Assembly (NCBI GenBank): GCA_003342895.1
Contig: PTFA01000192.1
Span: 893,378 to 957,377 of the forward strand
From: Casuarius casuarius
Taxonomy: Eukaryota; Chordata; Aves; Casuariiformes; Casuariidae
DNA: 64,000 nt
Reading direction: 5' to 3'
Numbering within the stretch: position 1 is the stretch's first letter; each line of letters starts with the position of its first letter. Below are positions 59,701 through 64,000 of this stretch, one piece after another. The position numbers and the translations under genes are program-made. The notes beneath the pieces were generated by a model, which made no database searches, was not told the DNA's origin, and worked only from the letters and a program-made list of their open reading frames with translations.

Positions 59701-62700
59701 TGAGAAAATAAGGGCCAGTGGGTGGGGACCAGTGAGGAGAGAAAGACTGAGACAGGGGTCTGCACTGTGGATCTGAAGCCTCCAGCCCCACTGATGACAG
59801 ATTATGTATCGGATTGGCACTTATCAACCAATTATTTATCCCTGTGTTTGCAAAGCAGCTTCTTTGCTTTCTCAGTTATCCAAGGGCCAGGAGAGGACAC
59901 CGTGGACAGGTTAAGCAGTACTGGTGTCCTTCTGACTGAGCAAATCCTCAGAGCTACCTCCACTCCCTGCAGGGGACTTGGCCATCCCTTCTTTTTGTTT
60001 GCTGCTTCACTTCAGGGATTGGGAAGTGGTTACTGCACTCCCTGCTTTGCCGCATAATAGGCTCCTGTTGCGGAGATAACTCCCCTGCTAGCAGAGCGGC
60101 ATGGTGAAATCCTAGTGCACGTCACAAGTGTTTGTGCTCCACTCTTGAGGTCCCATTGCCCATCTACCTGGGGCCCTTGCAGGCAGCTGAGAGAATTGCT
60201 GCACGTACTCAGGAAGGTTTCTCTGCATGTGTTTGGTGGCTCACTTTCCAGAAACCTGTTTGCAGATTTACATACGTCGCCATCCAAAACTGCCAAGCAA
60301 AAGATTACTGTGAAAAGCAACTGTCTGGCACCACAGTTGCTGGAGTTGGAAGGTCTGTGTCTAACACACACTGTGCCTTTTGAGGTCTCAAGATACCCCT
60401 GTGAAGAAAAATCTGTACATGCCACTGTAATCTTCCTCTCTTTCTCCCATGGCTTTGAGCGGAAGCTGTGCTTGGGATACGAAGTTTATTTGAGTTGAAG
60501 GTGGGGGCCGCTGTAAATATCACTCTGCTTCAGTGAACCTGCTGTGTCAAAGAAAGAAGGCCTTGTAGCAGGAGACAAAGGCTAAGTCAGTGCATGAAGA
60601 TTAAACTGATAACTGCGGATTATGGCTTTCTACCTGGATTTACCCTTAATTCTACCTGATTTAAAAGAACATGCAGCTGTAGTGGCAGTGGCAGGTAGGG
60701 AAGAATAATGCGGGCTCTTCTTCTGCAGCTTTGATCAGCTTTTGGTATTACCTACAAAGACTGTAAGTGCAAGAGTCAGAAGAGTAGCAAAAGTAGATCG
60801 TGCCAGTGAATGGGCTGGGAGGGGAGGACTCACTGAGTAGAGAGGTAGATGAATGTGTTGAGCCAGCAAGCAAAAGTGAATGGTCTGTTACCCAGTGCAT
60901 GGGAACAGATAGAGCAAGTGCAATGTGAGTGGATGGGAAGAGAGAGGAGAGAATCTATCAATCCCTTGTGCTTTCTGAGTGGATCCGCTTTATTCACTTA
61001 GATTTTCTGAATGGCTGGAAGAAGTGATAAAATACATAAAAAGGCCCAACTTGAGGAGCAGCTGAACAGTGGCACTGGACTAGGGAAGGAAGCCATGCAG
61101 AATCACCTGTGCTACCACTTGGGGCAGCCAAAACTGATGGATGCTGCATATGCACTTGGCCTGCCAGGTGGATCCAGAGGGGTGGTGTTTGGCTCATGAA
61201 ATCCATGGGGAAGGGTGGAGGTGTGTCAGCATATGGATGAGTGGGCAGAGTATGCGTGTGAGCAGAAGGATAGATGGTGCTATGTGTTTGATGCGAAACT
61301 AGGGGAGAGAGCAGATGTATGAAGTGCAGGGAGATGGGGAGAGAGGGAGCCTTGCAGAATAGACCTGCAGAGCAAGCAGAGTTGTGGATTGTGGGAGGGT
61401 GAATAGGGAAAATAGAATAGTAATAGAATAGTAGCTGGATAGATAAAATTAGTGAACAAATGTGTGGTAGGAACAATGAATTCCTAGAAGGAGAAAGAGT
61501 GGGTGGGAAAATAAATGCAGATTAGGAGGATTTCCACTACTTGGAGCCATTGTACACAGACACCTCTACCAAAACTGTATCCTAATTTACACTCCATGCT
61601 GACTCCCTGTGTGTCTGCAGGAAGCCGCCCTTACTCTAGACTGACACTGTTTTACATCGGTTTAGATCAGATGGATAAAAAGAATCAATTTAAAAGTGTC
61701 CTATTTTAAGTTAATCCTCAGAAATAAAATAAAACCATCTCCCCAGTAAATTCCCCGTGGCTATAGTCCAGACAAGGCAGTGGGACAGGAGCTCTGCACA
61801 GCAGAGAGATGCCTATGAAGGGCAGCCATCCTGCGTGCTGGTCCAGAGACTAGACTTGCCCTCATGTGTCTCCTGCCTCCCTCCCCACCAGGTGTTCTCC
61901 ATCGTGGTGTTTGGCTCCATTGTCAATGAAGGGTATGTGAACCGCCGGGAAGAGACACAAGAGCACTGCATTTTCAACCACAATCGCAATGCTTGCAACT
62001 ATGGCGTTACTGTGGGTGTCCTCGCCTTCCTCAGCTGCCTTCTTTACCTGGCTCTGGATGCCTACTTCCCACAGATCAGCAGTGTCAAAGATCGCAAGAA
62101 GGCAGTTCTCTCGGACATCGGAGTCTCTGGTAAGCTTCCTGGCTAGTTGGCATAGTGCCCTCTCCACTATGGGCTAGGGAGAGGGAAGGATCTTTTAGCA
62201 CCTCACGTGCCAGGCTTCCTGCTAGCAGAGAACTCTTTGGGCTTCTTACTCTCTCAGGTCTTCCCTCTCTCCTTTTCCTTTCTCTTCTTCTCAGCCAAAC
62301 TCTTCTTCTTGCCTTCTTTTTTACAGTGTCATTCTTCCTCTCTCCCCCTTTGCTACTTCTCTCTTCCACGCTTTCTCTGAATGACCTCCTTTCAGTGGCA
62401 GCTCTGCAGGCAGCTTCACTGTGGTCCAGTAGTGGGTTAAGGAGACCAAAGGCAGCTCTGTGTGGTGGACCCAAGTGTGTACACACACTGCTGTTCTGCT
62501 GTCAGTGATGGACTGCCACAAACATGATCTTCAAAAGAAAGAAGAGGCTGGCTGATGCCTCTCTGCTGTTCTCTATAGACACAGCTTAGAGGGAGTCCTT
62601 TAGGAACAGCATGTCTTGTCTTCCTGCGTGTTTGTGCTTGCTAAGGCTGGGTGTAGATGTCTGGAGATGGTATGTTCTTCTTTTCCAGCTTCAGCACGAG

Positions 62701-64000
62701 TGTTCGAACCATGTATATTTCAACATTAAATAAATGGTGAGGATCTCACGCAGGCTGACTAAATCATTCCTCCTTAGTCACCTAGCATTCCCTGTGCTGA
62801 GACACTGAGTCTTATTCTAATTTACAGTCAGATTCTCTCCATCCCTAGTAGTGTGTAGAAATGACAGACAGAGCATGTGTGTGTATGCATGTGTAAACCA
62901 AGTCAATAGCATCATGATCATGCTGTGATCCTGAGTCACTGTCCTGGTTTATGACAGCAATACAGTGAAACTTCTCCATTTCAAAATTCTCCTACAGCTC
63001 ATGAAAGGAGCCACAAGTGGAGTGAGAGCAGGAGCAGTTCCAGCATATGAACTTGTTTAGGACTTCTGGCTTGGAAGTTTGTTCATGTTTAGCACATTTG
63101 CCCCTTGTCTGGCAGTCCCGTGTATGGCTAATGGGATGCAGAGAGGGGAAGGAATAGGAACATGCTCCAAAGATGCAAGCATTTAGTTTCATTACCACTT
63201 ACAGATGTCCTTTTCCCTCCCCACCAGGCATCTGGTTTCACCTGGGAGAGAGGGTTAGTCTCATTCCTCCCCACTAGATGCCAGTCTCCTTCCAAGCTCC
63301 AGCTCTCCCTGTCTTGACCCCTTTCCCGGGTGCTGTGATCTAAAGTCTCCCTGCAGGAAAACGCTGTGGTGCCCTTGCTGTTTTGTCTTTGTTTTCCAGT
63401 GCTTTTTCCTATCCTGTTTACTATTGTAGAGTGTTACTCATCTTTTGGAAAAGGTGTAAAACTGAGATGCTATTAGTAAACAGTGCAGGATGTTAATGAT
63501 CTCTCTCTCTCTCTCAACACCTCTCTTCAATGTAAGGGCCTTAACTCTGTCTGGTTGCTTCCCACTCTTCTGCACTTCCCTTGGAAGAAATTGCTCTTTA
63601 TTTGTCCTTGCAGGACAGAATTGTGAAGCAGTGGCTGTTTCAGAGAGCCCAAGTGCTCTCTCCTGTACTGGAAGCCTCGCAGCACCAAATGCAAGGCCCA
63701 TGACCAATCCAAAGACAAGCAAATGAAAACTCCTCACACTAACACTCCTGAGGCACTTTCTGCAGACGCCTATTGTCACCTTGACAATTTGGCCATCACC
63801 GAGGTTTAGAAAGGCTGCACAGAGTTTGGCCCAGTCTGTAACACAGTAGAGGATCTCACAGGGTCAAAAGTTCAAGAGAAATAGTGTGTTTATGATCTGT
63901 TCACATTTACCTTCTTGATCTCTCTCTTCTTCCCGTTTGGTATGATGGTGGTGGTCCATCCCAGCCTTTTGGGCATTCCTGTGGTTTGTTGGCTTCTGCT
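47527..64000 (+). CDS. SYNGR1: SYNGR1, synaptogyrin-1, exons 1-3 (3' end beyond window)
   Basis: Coding segments are 47527-47625, 61892-62129 and 63965-64000 (continuing). Spliced, they run MDGGAFGAGKAGGAFDP, then SWVFSIVVFGSIVNEGY, then DAYFPQISSVKDRKKAVLSD and AFWAFLWFVGFC. This matches human synaptogyrin-1 almost throughout, including the SSVKDRKKAVLSDIGVS cytoplasmic loop. Synaptogyrins are four-pass MARVEL-domain proteins of synaptic and synaptic-like vesicles. The window covers the cytoplasmic N-terminus, TM1, the lumenal loop, TM2, the cytoplasmic loop and the start of TM3; TM4 and the C-terminal tail lie to the right. The lumenal loop (NRREETQEHCIFNHNRN) is the most divergent part, with two cysteines retained. 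The head-to-head position with RPL3 agrees with human 22q13.1. Confidence 0.96.
47741..48110 (+). repeat. TG/CA and TA-rich alternating purine-pyrimidine tract, decayed minisatellite
   Basis: Starts as TGCG/TGTG-rich sequence and shifts to TATA/CATA-rich. The motif TATATCTCCA or close variants recurs (for example near 47848, 47923, 47970). It begins 115 nt after SYNGR1 exon 1. Long alternating purine-pyrimidine DNA is prone to Z-form and slippage; that it does so here is inference. Confidence 0.85.
51512..51532 (+). repeat. TTTA tetranucleotide repeat
   Basis: Five TTTA units, in SYNGR1 intron 1. Confidence 0.9.
57086..57145 (+). repeat. MIR-like ancient SINE remnant, reverse orientation core
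   Basis: TTTTGACAAATCACTTAACTT, then TTGTGCATCTCAATG, follow the reverse MIR core (TTGGGCAAGTCACTTAACC ... TGTGCCTCAGT). GTGAAATGGGGAT near 57251 may be the continuation. Confidence 0.5.
61892..62129 (+). CDS. SYNGR1: SYNGR1 exon 2 (residues 34-113)
   Basis: 238 nt, phase 0 in and phase 1 out. The acceptor is CCACCAG|GTG and the donor is TCTG|GTAAGC. It encodes TM1 (VFSIVVFGSIV), the lumenal loop, TM2 (GVTVGVLAFLSCLLYLALDAYF) with the family's YGV and FL-CLLYLALD signatures, and the conserved cytoplasmic loop ISSVKDRKKAVLSDIGVS. Confidence 0.97.
62130..63964 (+). other. SYNGR1: SYNGR1 intron 2
   Basis: A 1.8 kb intron with GTAAGC donor and CATCCCAG acceptor. It contains a pyrimidine-rich stretch (62.26-62.40 kb) and a short CT repeat (63500-63515). 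I see no other feature. Confidence 0.9.
63500..63515 (+). repeat. CT dinucleotide repeat
   Basis: About eight CT units in SYNGR1 intron 2. Confidence 0.85.
63965..64000 (+). CDS. SYNGR1: SYNGR1 exon 3, 5' part (truncated by window end)
   Basis: After the acceptor TCCATCCCAG the frame continues from exon 2 (G|CC, Ala) as AFWAFLWFVGFC, the start of TM3, and runs off the edge. Confidence 0.92.

Larger units (their letters stand above)
47626..61891 (+). other. SYNGR1: SYNGR1 intron 1
   Basis: A 14.3 kb intron with GTAAGG donor and CACCAG acceptor. It holds the TG/TA tract (47741-48110), GC-rich sequence to about 49.2 kb, T-rich runs (49.79-49.91 kb), a TTTA microsatellite, one ambiguous base at 51872 and a MIR-like fossil near 57.1 kb. 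No nested gene is recognised. Confidence 0.85.

Noticed and set aside
61757..61891. In-frame extension upstream of SYNGR1 exon 2 as an alternative start
   Set aside because: The frame has no ATG before the exon 2 acceptor (it opens at GTG) and the exon 2 acceptor is a strong CACCAG.

Overview
The window is nuclear DNA from a vertebrate, most likely a bird or another non-mammalian amniote. The genes have short exons with GT-AG introns, the gene density is low, and no young mammalian-type LINE or SINE is recognisable. Two protein genes can be read with confidence: RPL3 (ribosomal protein uL3, minus strand, complete, 10 exons) and SYNGR1 (synaptogyrin-1, plus strand, exons 1, 2 and the start of 3). 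They lie head to head, as in human 22q13.1. The species assignment is inference.

Layout. 1-24381 and 25377-29512 form a left flank with no recognisable gene. It holds simple repeats, MIR-like fossils, GC-rich stretches around 19-24 kb and 25.6-26.5 kb, and a 995-base gap. 29513-37413 is RPL3; its introns carry two SNORD43-like and two SNORD83-like box C/D snoRNAs. 37414-37760 is the RPL3 CpG-island promoter (TATA-like element, GC box, NRF1 palindrome, TCTCGCGAG motif, and a C14 run). 37760-46968 is the RPL3-SYNGR1 interval. It contains a possible unannotated plus-strand spliced transcript (39.2 to 41.8 kb) and a degenerate 5S rRNA-like segment near 46.0 kb. A 521-base gap (46969-47489) removes the core SYNGR1 promoter. 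SYNGR1 exon 1 lies at 47527, followed by a 14.3 kb intron that opens with a long TG/TA-rich tract. Exon 2 is at 61892 and exon 3 runs off the right end.

Function. RPL3 is a housekeeping translation gene that also serves as a snoRNA host, so its spliced introns are predicted to yield rRNA-modification guides. SYNGR1 is a four-pass MARVEL-family synaptic-vesicle protein. The two share a neighbourhood, not a pathway.

The main points for a second look are the paired snoRNA copies inside RPL3, a potential frameshifting upstream acceptor in RPL3 intron 3, the orphan terminal exon at 41675, the 5S-like element, and the TG/TA tract beside SYNGR1 exon 1. PDGFB, the expected left neighbour by mammalian synteny, was looked for and not seen.
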